From Gari tellinella (Eukaryota; Mollusca; Bivalvia; Cardiida; Psammobiidae), in the NCBI GenBank assembly GCA_922989275.2, contig OV277869.1, positions 40,656,189 to 40,720,188 of the forward strand: a stretch of 64,000 nt of DNA, read 5' to 3'. A program made the translations under genes and the position numbers. How positions within the stretch are numbered: the first letter of the stretch is position 1; each line of letters begins with the position of its first letter. Shown here one piece after another: positions 24,601-39,600 of this stretch. The notes beneath the pieces were generated by a model, which searched no databases, was not told where the DNA came from, and saw nothing but the letters and a program-made list of their open reading frames with translations.

Positions 24601-27600
24601 ATTAATCAAATTTGTAAAAAAGCGTATCAATGGGCTAATGGATTAAGACAGGTAACGGTCACCTTGCTTTAAGCTGTCGTTTGGTTTAGTTTACAGTCAA
24701 TTAGCCTTCGTTTTAGTGGTCCTAATAGAGAGGTTGTACTGTAAACTGTCATTCAAATTCTCTTTGCAGTAATGTTTTAGTCATTATTATGAAATTCAAA
24801 AGAGAGTCACCAATGTTTTGGCAAAGTTCTTATCTGGTAACATAGCTTCTTAATTTTCTGAGCTTAATTTTTCACCTCTGAAACTTTAAGTAGATAATCC
24901 CAGTTTCCATTTAAGTCAAGTCCGTCTTTGACTATCTATGGTTGTTTTTGCAGTATATTGCAAAAGGACAGAAATTGCAATCCTGATCAGAGGACTCCTG
25001 TAGGAACCTTCTGACCAGGTACTACAAGTTGGAGTTACATTCAACTAAAGAAATATGGGCTAGTGCGACCTTATCGAGTTTGAGTAAATGAAGTTTGACT
25101 GTATAACACCATTTTATTACACTCAAATTAGGGCTCCATATGAAAGTATGTCAAAAACTAAAATCTTTATTTCTGCTTAAAACCCTATGGTGTTACTACT
25201 CATTAGAATCATCTCAAAGAGACGATTCTAATGAGTAGTATAACACCATAGGATTTGGTTCGTAAATGAGTGAGAAAATGTTGTATTTGTTCAGTTTACT
25301 CCCTCTTATCTGGAGCCCTGGATCAGGGATTACAAGCATGAGTTATTGAAATTCAGCTAAAGAAATAGGACTAAGTGAGACCATATCCAGTTCAAATAAA
25401 TAAGGTTTGACTGTATAACACAGTTTTATTACACTCAAAATGTTCACCACTATTTTAGTTGAGAGTGCCGTGACATCTCGAGCTGATGATCATAAGGACC
25501 TGGGTGGTCAGTCAGAAACAGAATATGAAACAGAGCCCGAGACTGAAACAGATACAGAGACTGATACAGAGACTGAAACAGAGACCGAGACTGTCACAGG
25601 AACACCTGGAGGTAAGGAGAAGGCTTAACCTAGAACCTTATAGCCTGTTTCTTGTTTTTAAGACAATTGACCACTTAAAGCAGGTTGAAAGTAAAGCAGA
25701 GTGCACCTGAAGGTAATCTAGACCACAGTATTCATTAAACTACTCAGAATTCCTAGTAGATTGATTCATGTTTTGGTAATTTAAAAGATCAAAAAGGGAA
25801 CGTAATTACCAACAAGAGTTACTTAGTGTTGAAAGAGTTAAGGTCAAACTTGGAGAAATTGTAAAAGAAACATTTATCTGAAAATGGAAGAGTCCATTTG
25901 AAAATTAAGCCTTGTAAGAGGGCTGACTATGGCAACTTAAATAGCTATCATGACAGTTAACAATAGTTGAAAACACTATCATATACTTTCGATAGTTTGA
26001 TTCACTATTACAATACTACCACGATAGTATATCACACATTATACTATTATCAATATGAACATAAGGAATATGTTCTATATCCTAGCAGATTGCAGCTTAA
26101 AGCAGGCTGAAAGTAAAGCAGCATGCACCTTTAGGCACATTCTGCTTTACTTTCAACTTGCAATATTGAAACAAGCTATACACAACAAGATTAAATGAGA
26201 CTTGAACACATACAAGACATATTTATCAGTAGGTAATGAGTTAAATGAAATTCAGTTATTGAAATAGACTATCGATAGTTGAGTTCACTATTGCAAAATG
26301 TTCACGATAGTGTATCACCTATTATACTGGCATGAATATGAATGATAAGGAATATGTTCTATATCCTAGCAGATGGTAGCTTAAAGCAGGTTGAAAGTAA
26401 AGCAGAATGCGCCTTAAGAGTAAACACTTTTTACAGCATTTGCTGAAAGTGATAAAGGTCCAACTATCAATAGTATCTCAGACTATCGCCAACAGTTCTG
26501 AGTATTGTTATTTTGATTTAACATTCGATGGTTGACTATTGTGACTTCGGCTTTTCCAATAAGTTGATACTATCTACTATAGTGCCACCCCTTCTTGTAA
26601 TGGTTAAATATTTCTTCCTTTTTACAGACTTTGGTGGAACACAGACAATGGATGACTCTAGTACAAGTCGAGGCACTTCAAGAACATCAGGTAAAACAAC
26701 TACTAGAAACATTACTTCTATATAACAGTAGAAACTATACTTCAAATGCTACAAGAATTGAAAGAAAACTGATCAGAATTTGGCACAAGAAGGCATTTCT
26801 TCACTTCCAGAAAAAATGTCTGGTTAAAACAGAGTTGTCTTTTTTTATTTCCAAAATTTACATATGAAGTATTACCACAGTATCATGGTATCTATGGATA
26901 AGTTCTGTAGTCAATAATGCACCCACAATGTAGACTGGATTACCTACCAACAACATGTAACCACAATACATGTATGACGTACATCGGTATCATACATCTT
27001 TCAAGATGGCGTCTCGATGACCATTGCTGATTGGCCTATAGCCTATCTAGTCTTTTTTAAGATATCTATGTCCTAACCTTTTGCAGGCTGTGAGGGAATT
27101 TGTGATAACTATTGCAAATAGTTCGGATGCTGAGTAACTCGACTGAGTAACTCTTAATGACTACTATCTTAATTTCCATTTTGGAATATTTTTATCTTCA
27201 TTTTTGCAAACCTTTTGGTTAATTTGGAAAGGTTTGGTTTTCCAAGATGTAAATTTAGAGTGATTTTATATATAGAATCTCAACTGAATGCCTGCAGTGG
27301 TTCTTAAGTATATACTTGTGTTGCTTAGGTGTCCTCAAATACAATCGTAAGACAGTTGCTTGGAACCTGTCTTTTTGATGTTCATCCTACTGTGCTGTAC
27401 ATGTTTGTTTATAATCAGCAAACAGTACAGACCCTGATCAGAGGGATCCTATAGGAGCCCTCTGATCTGGGTCTATACTGTTTGCAAATGTAATGAGTAT
27501 ACTTTAAACAGGTACATCGAGTTGAAAGAGTTAAAGCAGGGGAGAAGCAATGCAGAAACTATTGTCCTGCATGAAATTGCAACCTGCCATAAAATACATA

Positions 27601-30600
27601 TATGGCTTATTTAGAGTGTCACGAGAGAAGTTTGTACTGCTTATATTGCAGAACGGTTGTTTGGTTTTCTAAGATGTAAATGTAGAGTGAGTAGAGTGAT
27701 TTAGAATCTTTACTCAATACCTTAAGTTCTTAATTGTGTTGCTTAGGTGTCGTCAAATACAATGGTAAGACAGTTGCTTGGAACCTGTCTTTTTGTTGTT
27801 CATCCCATTCTGCTGTACAGTCATGTTTGTTTATAATTCCAGTTGTACTTTTGACTGCAATTTTAATCGTCCGATTTCTGTTTTTTGTCTAGAATGTATA
27901 CCCCACCCCTTAAAAACAATAAACTTGGTCCCTTGCTTACAGTGGAGAAAACGTTATTCTTACCCAATAAACGCGTTTACGCTAAAACTATTATTTCTAT
28001 TGCAAACAGTTTGGAGCCAGATCAGACGCCGGGTAACCCGGCGTCTGATCAGGCTCCAAACTGTTTGCCACCAAGATAAACATGAAATATCAGAGTTGTC
28101 CAAAAGTTGTTCTTTTCTACGTTTTAGCGCTTTGCGTTTGCGTTTAAACGGGAAAGAATTACAGATTCTCCACTGTAAGCCCTTCATGATGTCATTGGCT
28201 TTAAACAATTGCTGCCTGCTTTTTCTCAGATTTAAGGCTGTTAAACAAAAGTAATATTGAAATGAGTTTCAAACAGGGTTTGACCCTGACCAAATGCAGC
28301 ATTTGATCAGGATCCAAAATATTTGAAAATAACCATTGTAGGGCAATGAAGCGGTCAAGATTAACAATTTTTCTATGTACTCCAACCTTAATTGTCATAC
28401 CCCTTACCATGTTCAAAGCGATTTTAGATAACTTTTTATAGATATATTTCTAACATATATTTGTTTATAACATAATGAGGAAGGTTTAAACAACTCAATA
28501 CTACCCCACCCCAACGTTACTACCTGTATCAGCAGGGCTGCCATAAGTTGACATGAAAAATCCTAAGATTTCCAAATTTGCATTTTTCAAGTGCAATTTT
28601 ACAAATCGTACCTTTACCCAAACGCCTGTTTCTAATTTTGTTGGCGCGTTACTACTTAAAGCAGACTGGAAGTAAAGCAGAATGTGCCTTAAGGCGCATT
28701 CTGCTTTACTTCCAGTCTGCTTTAAGCTACCATGTACAAGAAAAAAAATCCTAAGATTTAGGAAAAATCCGGAGAAATGGCAGCCCTGTATCAGTAAGAT
28801 CTCCCTACTATAGCTCACCAGATATAAGCTAGTAATTTTATATATTTCAACATCCACTCCCTTATAATATGACTACAGTAAAACCCCTCTATTACCACCA
28901 CTTAGAAGAAGGCTAATTAGTTTATGCCATGTATAAAACAGCTTAAAGCATGGTGAAAGTAAAACCGAAAGCTCCTAAATTTGCCTTTCTGTTTTATTGT
29001 CACCTTGATTTAAGCAGCCACCTGCCTTAAACACCTGATACATAACACATAGTAGAAGGGTTTTACTGTACATATATCATTAGAATTGTCTCAAAGAGCT
29101 GATTCCATTTGAGTACAGTAGTAAAGATTTTAGTACAGCAAAACCTCTAAATCCGACACTTACACAGCAATATTGTTGGTCTCTAAGCCTAGTGGTAACA
29201 GATGGCAGCTTAATGCAGGATAAACATTAGTCAGAAAGCTCCCTTTGAAAGCTTCCTGTTTTACTTTTATCATGCATTAACCCATTACCCCATAGCCTGG
29301 TTCTAGTTTTGAAAATAAGAGACCACTTAAAGCAGATTGAAAGTAAAGCAGAATGTGCCTTAAGGCACATTCTGCTTTACTTTCAACCTGCTTTTACCTA
29401 TTATCTGCTAGAATAAAGAAAAAAATTCTTTGATACATATTCATGACTGCATAAATTGGAAGTATTTTCTTCAGTGGAAGAATACATTAAATGCATAAAA
29501 ATGAGTATATGGAGTAATGGGTTAAAATTGTCTCAAAGAAATGATGCAAATGAGAAGTCACACCATAGGGTTTGCTGGAGATGAATCGATTTTAGTTTTT
29601 AAATACATAGTTATGTACTAACTTTATATCTGGACCTAAACTTCTATCCAAATAACCTTGACCTTATAATGCAATGTATACTTCTTACATCACCCATAGC
29701 AACAGTTGGCACGGCAACAACCTTAAAATCTACAAGTAGTGCATACAAACGTGAGTATGTGTGCACAGCAGGGGACGTGGCTGGGTTATAATGGTGGTAG
29801 AGCTCTAATTCTGGGTGACAAGGCTTCAAGCCAGAAGCAATTAGTTATAGCTTCCTTCATTAGATCATGTAGATGTCTTGCTTGATATTCAATGGAGAAG
29901 ATGTTATTCATTCCTGTTTAACCCATTACCCTATAGTCTGTTTCTTGTTTGGAAGACAGGTGAACACTTAAAGCAGGTTAAAAGTAAAGCAGAATGTGCC
30001 TTAAGGCACATTCTGCTTTTCTTTCAGCCTGCTTAAATCTACCATCTGCTAGAATATGGAAAATATTTTTTTTTTTATAAAAGATATTTATGACTGTATA
30101 AATTTGATCTATTTTCTTCAGTGGAGGAATAAATTAAAAGCGTAAAAATGTGTATCTATGGAGCAAAGGGTGAAACGAAACCAAACACAATGAAATAAAA
30201 TAACAAACTTGTTTGATAAAATTTAGATACTATTTGTTTTGAGCTGAGTGGCAAACAGTTTGAAGCCTGGCCCCGAGGTTATAAAAGTTAAAACGAACTC
30301 TGTGCTCAAAACTCAGATTTTTTCTCAGCTCATAAAACTTCAGCAGACATTTTATTTCATAACTATTATTTTCATACATAATTAAAGTGTAATAATGTAT
30401 CCAATTGAGGTTACAAAAATCAAATAAAACGTGTTTTGTAGAAACTAGAGCCTGTTACCGAAACTGAGTTTTGAGCACAGAGTTCGTTTTAAGTTTTATA
30501 ACCTCGAGGCCAGATCTCATGCAGTTGAACCTTAGCTGTCTGATCTGGCTCCAAACTGTTTGCAGTTGAGATAATTGGTTTTGCACAAAGGCGTATATTG

Positions 30601-33600
30601 GGAAAGAATTATGTCTTCTCTACTGTTTTCAATGGCTATAAAGTTACAGTATTCTTTCAGCGATGGAATGGATGTACCCATTGTAGAGGCATGTTACATA
30701 AACATAGAATCTTAGCAGGGTCTACAAGGTTAACCCTTCTTCTGCTTATAACATATATTAACACTTTTTAAAAAGACAGTGTAGACCAAGATCAGACAGC
30801 TCCTGAAGGAGCTGTCTGTTCAAGGTCTTCACTGTTTCTTTAAAGTATCAGTCTGCATTGTTCTCTTAACTCATTATCCCCTGGAACTTCAAATGGACAA
30901 TTCAAGTTTGCAATAAAGGCTGGTCCATTTTAGACTATTTAGGGTTGTTTCTAATAATATTTTACAAAACGACAAACAGTGAAGACCCTGATTTGAGGGC
31001 TCCTGCAGGAGCCCTCTGATCAGGGACTTCACTGTTTGCATAAGACAAGTGTACTCTTCACAGGTACAATTTTGGCAAAAGACGCATATATGCGTCACTA
31101 GGGCTCAATGAGTTAAAGTATCTGTTAGTGTCAAGAGTCTGCAGTCTTTCTTGAAGAACATATTCCTTATTATACTCTCTATTGCAATAGTTTAGATGAT
31201 AGATGGTCATAGTGGGCGGAGTTTAATATATGAATATTCAGCAGGAGAAGGATTAGCCCTTTACATAATGTTAAAGACAGAGTTCACAGCACTTTGTCTA
31301 CTACATACATTTAGTGCTAGTCTTTTAACCCATTACCCCATAGCCTGTTTCTAGTTTTGAAGAAAGGTGAACACTTCAAGCAGGTTGAAAGTAAAGCAGA
31401 ATGTGCCTTAAGGCACATTCTGCTTTTCTTTCAGCCTGATTTAAGCTACCATCTGCTAGGATATAGAATATATTTCTTGTGATGCATATTTTTTTACTGT
31501 ATAAATTGCCTCAAGGTGCATTCTGCTTTACTTTAAGCCTGATTATTCTGCTAGGATATAGAAAATATTTCTAACTCTACATATATATGACAGTATAAAC
31601 TTGAACTGTTTTCTTCAGTGGAAGAATAAATTCATGACGTAAAAAGGTGTATTTATGGGGTAATTGGTTAAAAAATGAAAACATGTTAGGATTGAAGCCA
31701 GGTCCAAAAACAATATTTTAAAGATACCTTGTAGAAAATATGATATAATCTCTTTTGTTTTCTTAGTGTCTGTCTCTTTGTCTGCCAGCTTGTGTGTTTG
31801 TCTGTCTATAGGTACATATTTATATATATACAAGTATTGATACGGTAAAATCCCTCTCAAATGGACATGTGTGGGGACAACATAAATTTCCGGTTTAGAA
31901 GGGTTTCAAGTTTAGAAGTTTTTAACCCATTACCCTATAGCTTGTTTCTAGTATGGAAGATAGCTGACCACTTAAAGCAGGTTGAAAGTAAAGCAGAATG
32001 ATCCTTCAGGCACATTCTGCTTTACTTTCAACCTGCTTTACGCTATCATCTTAATTTCTTTTCATATTAGTGTCAGAGTGATAAACAGTTTTGATCCTGA
32101 TGAGATACTGCATTAGGCCTAATCTCATCTTGATCCATACTGGATGCAATTTAGGTAATAAGCGTGCAAAGCTTTGTTAAATCCTTGTGTGTGAGGTACT
32201 GTTATGCTCTAGATCTTTGACTTAATGTTAAACACAGGTTTTACTGTAGATAGAAATGAATATATAATTGCTGTTATGTGTCATTGTTTAAGCTTTTTAT
32301 TATTTTGCTCATTTGAAATAAAAAATATATTTCAACACCACTCTATTAAAGGCATTACTTTTGAATTTAAGGTATGTAACTGCTTAAAACAAGAAAAAAG
32401 TAAAGCAAAGCATTCCTAGAAAGCTTTCTGCTGATATCTTGCTTTAAGCTGTTGTAAATCTTTAACACCTTCAACATTAGGCTCCTTTAGATTGGTTGCA
32501 ATAGATTATTTTAACCCTTTACTCCATAGATAGTGATACACATTTTCACACATTTAATTTATTCCTCCACTTAGAAAATAGTTCCAATTGGTACAATTGT
32601 GAATATGTATCATTAGAAATATTTTCTATATTCTAGTAGATGGTAGCTTAAAGCAGGCTGAAAGTAAAGCAGAATGTGCCTTAAAGGGGCATTCTGATTA
32701 ACTTTCAACCTGCTTTAAGTGGTCACCTGTCTTCTAGAAATATGTTATGGAGTAAAGGGTTAACTTCTGTATTTTCAATCAAAGATTATTTCTACATATC
32801 ATTTAAGTGTTTTGCTCTGTTATCTGCATTTTGTTTTAGTCATATAAAAAATGAAAAAGAGCAAAGAATCAAAAATCTTTTTTCAGCAACCTTAAAAGAG
32901 AGACTAGTGCAATTACCTCCCTTTGTTATCATTTCATTTACATTTTTTTCTCCCTTGGATCAGCAGTATCCTCTCATAGTACAGACAGTAGTGACTTAGA
33001 ACTGACGGACAGGTCAGTTAGAGGTCGCAAGGATAAGTGGAGTCGCATCATGGAGGGTAATCTATATCATGCACTGGTGTTATTTTGGTGGTAAATGTGT
33101 TAACTCATTAACCCCTAACGATGTGTATATGTACAAACAGTGTACCTTTGAGTAGTGCACTTGTCCTTTGCAGCAAGTGTAGACTTCGGTCAGAGGGCCC
33201 TCTGATCAGGGTCTGCACTGTTTTTAATTTTCCAGTATATTGTATTGTACTTATTTAGAAACTGGAATTACACATACATTTGAAGTGTCAGGGTGTAATG
33301 AGTTAACTTTGTCCAGGGTGACTTGGTGTGGATCATAAACATTCATTAACTCTTATCATGCAGTATTTTTCAGGTCCCGGAGAGCTTTTAAAGTTGTCAT
33401 CCAGTCATTGGCGTAGGCATTCCCGATAGCAGTTTCAAAAAAATACTTATAACTCCTATGTCCCTTGAGGTATTGCTTTAATATTTGGTATGCATGAATG
33501 TGTATATGGACAATACCTTTCCATGCACACAAATTTTTTAATCCAAGTGACCTTGAACTTAGAGCTTGCGTTTAGGTTTGGGAATCTGCATCTATGTTTC

Positions 33601-36600
33601 GAAAAATGCTTATAACTTCTGTGTCCCTTGAGGTATTGCTTTCATATTTGATATTCATGTGTATATGGACAATACCTTTCTATGCACATAAAAAGGTTTG
33701 ACTCCAGTGACCTTAACCTTGAACTTAGGGCTTGCGTTTAGGTTTCAAAATCTGTGTTTAGCTAGGTATAAAAAAAATACTTATAACTCCTATGTCCCTT
33801 GAAGTATTGCTTTCATATTTGATATGCATGTGTATAATGGACAAAACCTTTCCAGTGACCTTGACCTTGATCTTAGGGCCTGCATTTAGGTTTCCAAATT
33901 TGCGTTTAGGGTTTTGAAAAAGGCTTCTCTTGAGGTATTGCTTTTAATATTTGATATGGAATGTGAATGCATGTGAATATGGAAAATACCACACTATGCA
34001 GGCAAAAAGTTTAACCCTAACTAAGGGCCTACGTTTAGGTTTCGAAATCTCTTGTAACATAAATATTGCTTGAGGTACATTTTGTTTCGTGCATAAAACT
34101 TTTCCTGCTGTTAGATATTTCTTGTGATTCTCTACTTAATTTCACCTTGATTAATCTAAGAACTTAAGAAATATATAGATAGCAGTATCAAACTGTTAAC
34201 ACTATCCTGATGCCTAGATACTTGGCATCTGATCTGGATTCAACTATGTTTAAATACATTACAAACGGTTCTTAGCATGATAAGGGTTAATCATGGATAT
34301 GGTATTTAAGTTTTGTGATAGTATCAACCTTAATGTGTCCTGTTCCTGTTCATATAGTAGTGTGGTTGTGTTGTTTGTAACAACAATGGTTTTAATACAC
34401 CCCTCTCTTGGTTAGACATCAACAATGGTTTTTATACACCCCTCTCTTGGCTAGACATAATTAATAGGCATCGAAGCTTAGCTTAACCCTTTTCAACACT
34501 GTAAATAATAAAAAGACCATCCAACTAATTATTAGAATTTCAGCAAAGTATGTTTTCTTCAGACAACATTCATTCAATGTTGAAAGTGTCGACTTAGTTT
34601 AGAAAGAATCCAGGTGCCCGTCTTATGAAACGTTGTTGAATGTTGTCGAAAGTCAGATTCTAGAATTCTCAATTTTATTTATTTCTGCATCTAATCCTGT
34701 CTTGTGACATCTCTTTGGAATCGTCTTGAAAAGACGATTCCAAAGAGACGTCACAAGACAGGATTAGATGCAGAAATTAGATATAATTTAAAGTTTTGAC
34801 TTATGACGGTTTTTGTCGTATGATGTTTCGTAAGAGGGGCCCCTGGTCCCAAGACAGATTGGTGATAGATTTTTACTATGTCTCATAAAGAGAGGTATAT
34901 TGGTTTCTAAGTAACAGGACAGGGAAGTATTTTTGTGATATTTTGGCATTTTTTGTGGAAAGCAATGCACAGTATTGATGTAAATACATATATCGGTAAA
35001 CCATATCGTCCCTCTTTTAAAACCCTCAAAAGAAATCATTTGGCATCATAAAGCAGGATAAAAGTAAAACAGAAAGCTTTCTGCTTTATCTTGATTCTGC
35101 TTTAAGCCATTAACCCTTAGTTACATGTATATACACATTTTTGCAAATAATGTACCATTAGAATGTATACTTGTCCTATGCAAACAATGTAGACCCAGGT
35201 CAGAGGGTTCCTACAGGAGCCCTCTGATCTGCTTCTACAGTATTTGCAATTTTGCAATATATTGCATACAGACAGCCTAAAATAGTATAAAATAAACTCC
35301 ACTTAAGCAGTCCCCTTTTACTTAACATCATAACTGATTATTCTATGAGTGATTGTATAAGAGGGAGTTTACTACAGGATGTTGTTTGAGAATTTGTATT
35401 ATGTCAGTGTTCCTGTATATATGAGATATATGTCACTTTAAAAAAACATTCCTGACTACGCCAAACAGTGTAGACCCAGATAAGCTAGAACAAAATGATA
35501 ATACTTTTGATCAGCATTTGATCAGGATCTGCTCAGTTTGTGAATAGACCCTTATTAGAGGCTGCATTTCCGATTTGTTGCAGAACTTTTTTTCAAGTGA
35601 CACTGCTCATGTAGTTTTACTAATAAGGGATTTATGTTGGTATTAAGGTAAATCTATTTATTTGAGTGTTAAGATTTGGCATCTTGTCTTGACCCTAACT
35701 GTTATGTAAATTCCAATTGACTGTTATGTAAATTCCAATCTCTTACCATGCTATATATGTACCATAGTGATTAATTTTTCAAACAGTGTGGATGCAGATG
35801 AGATGCCACGTAATGCGGCGTCTCATCAGGATCCAAACTGTTTGACACTCTGACCCTGTTTTGAAAAGAAATTTAGAAAATTCTTTTTTAGAACAATAGC
35901 AGATGACAATTGTTGCAGACAGAAAAATTACCCAGCATGCAAAGAGTTAACAGGAGAAGGGTTAAGGAAGTACACCACTTATGTGATCAGGGTAAATGTT
36001 GGTCTGTAGTTTTACTCTACAAGAATCAGTCATTCTGGTAAACTTATTTTCTGATCTGAACCATGCTTTGGTTGACAAGAATGGCCAATCACTTTACATA
36101 GCACATTGATATTGACCAATATTGCTCTGGCTCCAAGGTTATAGAGCTTTTGAGATGAGTCTGAAGTAGTTCTAAAGCATTTGATTGGTCAGATTTCAGC
36201 CTAGACTCAAATCTGACCAATCAAATGCTTGAGAATAATATCATACTCAATTCAGACGCTATATAACCTTGGACCGTGATCTCATTGACTTTCTACCTTA
36301 TATGGACATTAATTTTGTTTTTAGATAAATGGATGTTTGGTGAATATCTTGTTTCAGAATATGTAACTTTCTCATTTATAATGTATTTAAATATCATGCA
36401 GAGAAATCTTATTTTCCATTATGTGATTTTTCCAGGTTTTGGATTCATATCATTGACATTTGTTAAGCAAATATTGCTAGTTTTGTTACTGAATAACTTA
36501 TTCTATGGGTAGATCTAATCTGACCTTATTTGATGGTTTTGAAAGCCACTTTTTGAAAATTACTTTATTGTTTATTGTTAATAAATCTATAATTGTTAGT

Positions 36601-39600
36601 TTACTTTGACTTATTTCTATAGTTCACTCTCTATGTAATTTATTTTTTGTTCTATAGTTCACTCTCCATGTTATTTATTTTTAGATTATGTGAAGAGTGC
36701 CCCGCGGCCCAGGAAGCAGTCACAGCGTGGCAGTATGTCGACGTCCCGTCGTGTACATTTCAAGCCTGGTCTGATGACAGATAGAGAACACATTGCCTAT
36801 TTTGGCCCTCTGGTGAAACTTGAAGAGGTATGTGATTGGTACATGTACCTCCAGACTGAAAATTAAAAAGAGCTGATAACTTAAAACTGGCTTAACCCTT
36901 TGAACCCTAGTCCCGCATATAGGCGTCCTTTTCAAACAGTGTACATGTGAATAGTACAATTGTCCTATGCAAACAGTGAAGACCCAGATCAGAGGGCTCC
37001 GAAAGGAGCCCTCTGATCAGGGTCTTCACTGTTTGTCATAATGCCAAACATTGACAAAAACAACCCTTGAAAATCAGAAATGGACTAGACTTAAATGGAA
37101 ACTGGAATTGTCCATTTAAAGTTTTAGGGAGGAAAGAGTTAATGAATTACTCTATAGATATGCCTTTTTACACCATGAATGTATTCCTCCAGTGAAGAGA
37201 GTAGTTCCAATTTATAGTCATAAATATGCACCAAAAGAAAAATGTTCTACTCCCTTGCAGATGTTTGTTTAAAGCAGGCTGAAAGTAAAGCAGAAGGCAC
37301 CCTATTGCACTTTTTGCTTTACTTTCAATCTGCTTTAAGTGGTCACCTGTCTTCAAAGCTAGGAACAGGCAATGAGTTAATGGGTAAAGTCAAGTTTACC
37401 TATATTCCACCCATTTACTGACCCTGAGAACAACAGATGTTTGCAAACAGTATGGATCCTGATCAGATGCTGCATATTGAGGCATCTGACAAATATCGAA
37501 ACTATTGACTTTCATTACAGTATTGCTTTAGTTAATTTACCTGAAATTTAAATTTTAGAATAAAGGCAGACAACACTTTTTTAAGCAGATGACATCATGG
37601 GCAAAATCCATTTTATCAGCAAATGTAAAGGTTAAGAATTTAAGATGATGGATATAAGTTTTATAAATGAATATTCAGCCGAAGAAAAGGTTACCTGATT
37701 TATGATCCATCAATAACTACATATATAATACAGTACAACAAGGGCGTAGCGCCCATTACGCACAATACGCACGTGCGTATAAAAAAATTCTCAAAAAAAC
37801 CCAACAAAAAAAACAAGAAAAAAAACTTGACCACTATGCTAGTCGCTAGTCGCCATGCTTCTCTTTACTGAAACTAAATCGTAAACGACCATTCAAACAT
37901 TTGTTTTGTATATATATATTATCATTGTGCGTATTGTATACATGTATCTACTACTAGAATCTATATCTATTCAGATCAATTAGATAAGTGTCAAGTCCCA
38001 CTGGGGGCCAACGGAGTATCACGAGGGTTCGCACAGAAGTCCCGTATACAGAGTATAGAGAATATGTATACTTTATCAAATTAAGTACATTGTAAATGTA
38101 TATGATTCCAACTGAAGTCGTCATTGAAATTATATAGGAGGCTTCTGTGCGAAACGGGTCGTTGTTATACTTCGATGGCCCCCAGTGAGTCCGGGTCCAC
38201 AAAATAGCAACAGGAAAAGCGTGAAAACATAGACCTGTGTACCTAATAATTGTAGCATGGCTACTGGCTACACGTACAGGTCCGTAGGAACAGGGGGCAT
38301 GACCCACCCCTAATAATTTTGCCAATATTAGTAAAAAGACCTAGATCGTTACATAGCTTTCTGTGAGTATTTTACCTGTTTTGAAAGTTAGAAACGCCCT
38401 CAGAACGCACCAGAGACCCTCTAAGAAAAAAATCCCGCTGGAGCATACCCCGATTCCCACTACTGTATAGTAAGAATGCGCACACTAATATAAGTAAGTA
38501 AGGATATGGGTAGGTTTTTATAATTTTTAACTGGAAAACATCATGTTGAACAAGATATTATCCTAGATTAAAGGGTAATTCATGTTATTTTCAGTCGAAT
38601 TTTGACAGATATTTATATCACTAATAAACATACATGTTTTGAACCGTCCTCAGAACGCACCAGAAGCCATCTAGGAATAAAAATTTCCGGCCGTGAGAGC
38701 ATGATCCCGCGCCCCTCTAGTAAGAGTGCATACACTAATCATAGTGGGTACGGTGGTAGAGTAGGGGTTAGAGATGAATGATTGGAAGGCAATCTGTCAA
38801 AAAGTATGTTAAAAAAGTTGTAGATAAAATATTAAATGTCATTTTGAGATGCATTTTTTTGCATATATTTATGTTTGTATTATACCTATTTGGAATGCGA
38901 GATACGCATTCAGAACGCACCAGAAACCATCCAGGAATAAAATAAACCAGGGTAGAATGTCTCCGGACCAACCTAGTAAGAGTGTACACAAATTGACCTT
39001 CCACAAATACGCCGAATAACCAAGACAGGTGTCTCTGTTGCAATTCCTCTAAAAAAGATGGCCCTTAATTCTAATGATAAAACAGATGGCGCAGGAGTGA
39101 GTACAAACACCGATTTCAACGATGACGACTAGCCCGACCTTCAACATGTGAAGCTCCCTTATGCCTCGCTCACATTTGCTGCGGCTGCCGTACGATGGCC
39201 GCACGGCTTGTTGTTTCTACGGCGAGTAGCAATTCCCCGGCCGCCGCAGAATTCCTACGACCGCCGTGTGTTGCGCTCACATTTGCTGCGGCTGCCGCAC
39301 GGCGAGTTTCTAATTGTTTAGGTTAAAAAACCTGCGGCCACCGTGCGGTCGCCGTACGGCCACCGTACGGCAGCCGTGGAAGCTCCACCAGATTTTCTGC
39401 AATCAAAATGCTGCTACTGCTACATAACTTTGTTTTGCTACATGTTCACGCAACTCATATCAGTCCAACTACACCGTGAACTCAATGGACACATTAGGAC
39501 AGCACTTAAGAACATCTAAACCCATTTTTAATAATACACATGTTTTACATGTATGAACAAACGTACAAATGCACAATAAGAAAAGTGACAATTGAGTTCC

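Larger units (their letters stand above)
29890..30634. mobile_element. Family K MITE with two nested insertions
   Basis: Left aatggagaagatgttattca, right attatgtcttctctactgtt. A family A copy (29918-30175) and a foldback element (30270-30514) interrupt it. Confidence 0.68.

Noticed and set aside
27778..28254. 158-codon ORF on the plus strand
   Set aside because: Overlaps the intact K-family MITE and its hairpin, so not a gene.
36276..36512. 78-codon ORF on the plus strand as an exon
   Set aside because: No acceptor/donor pair fits the phase and the composition is intronic (AT-rich, hydrophobic by codon bias).
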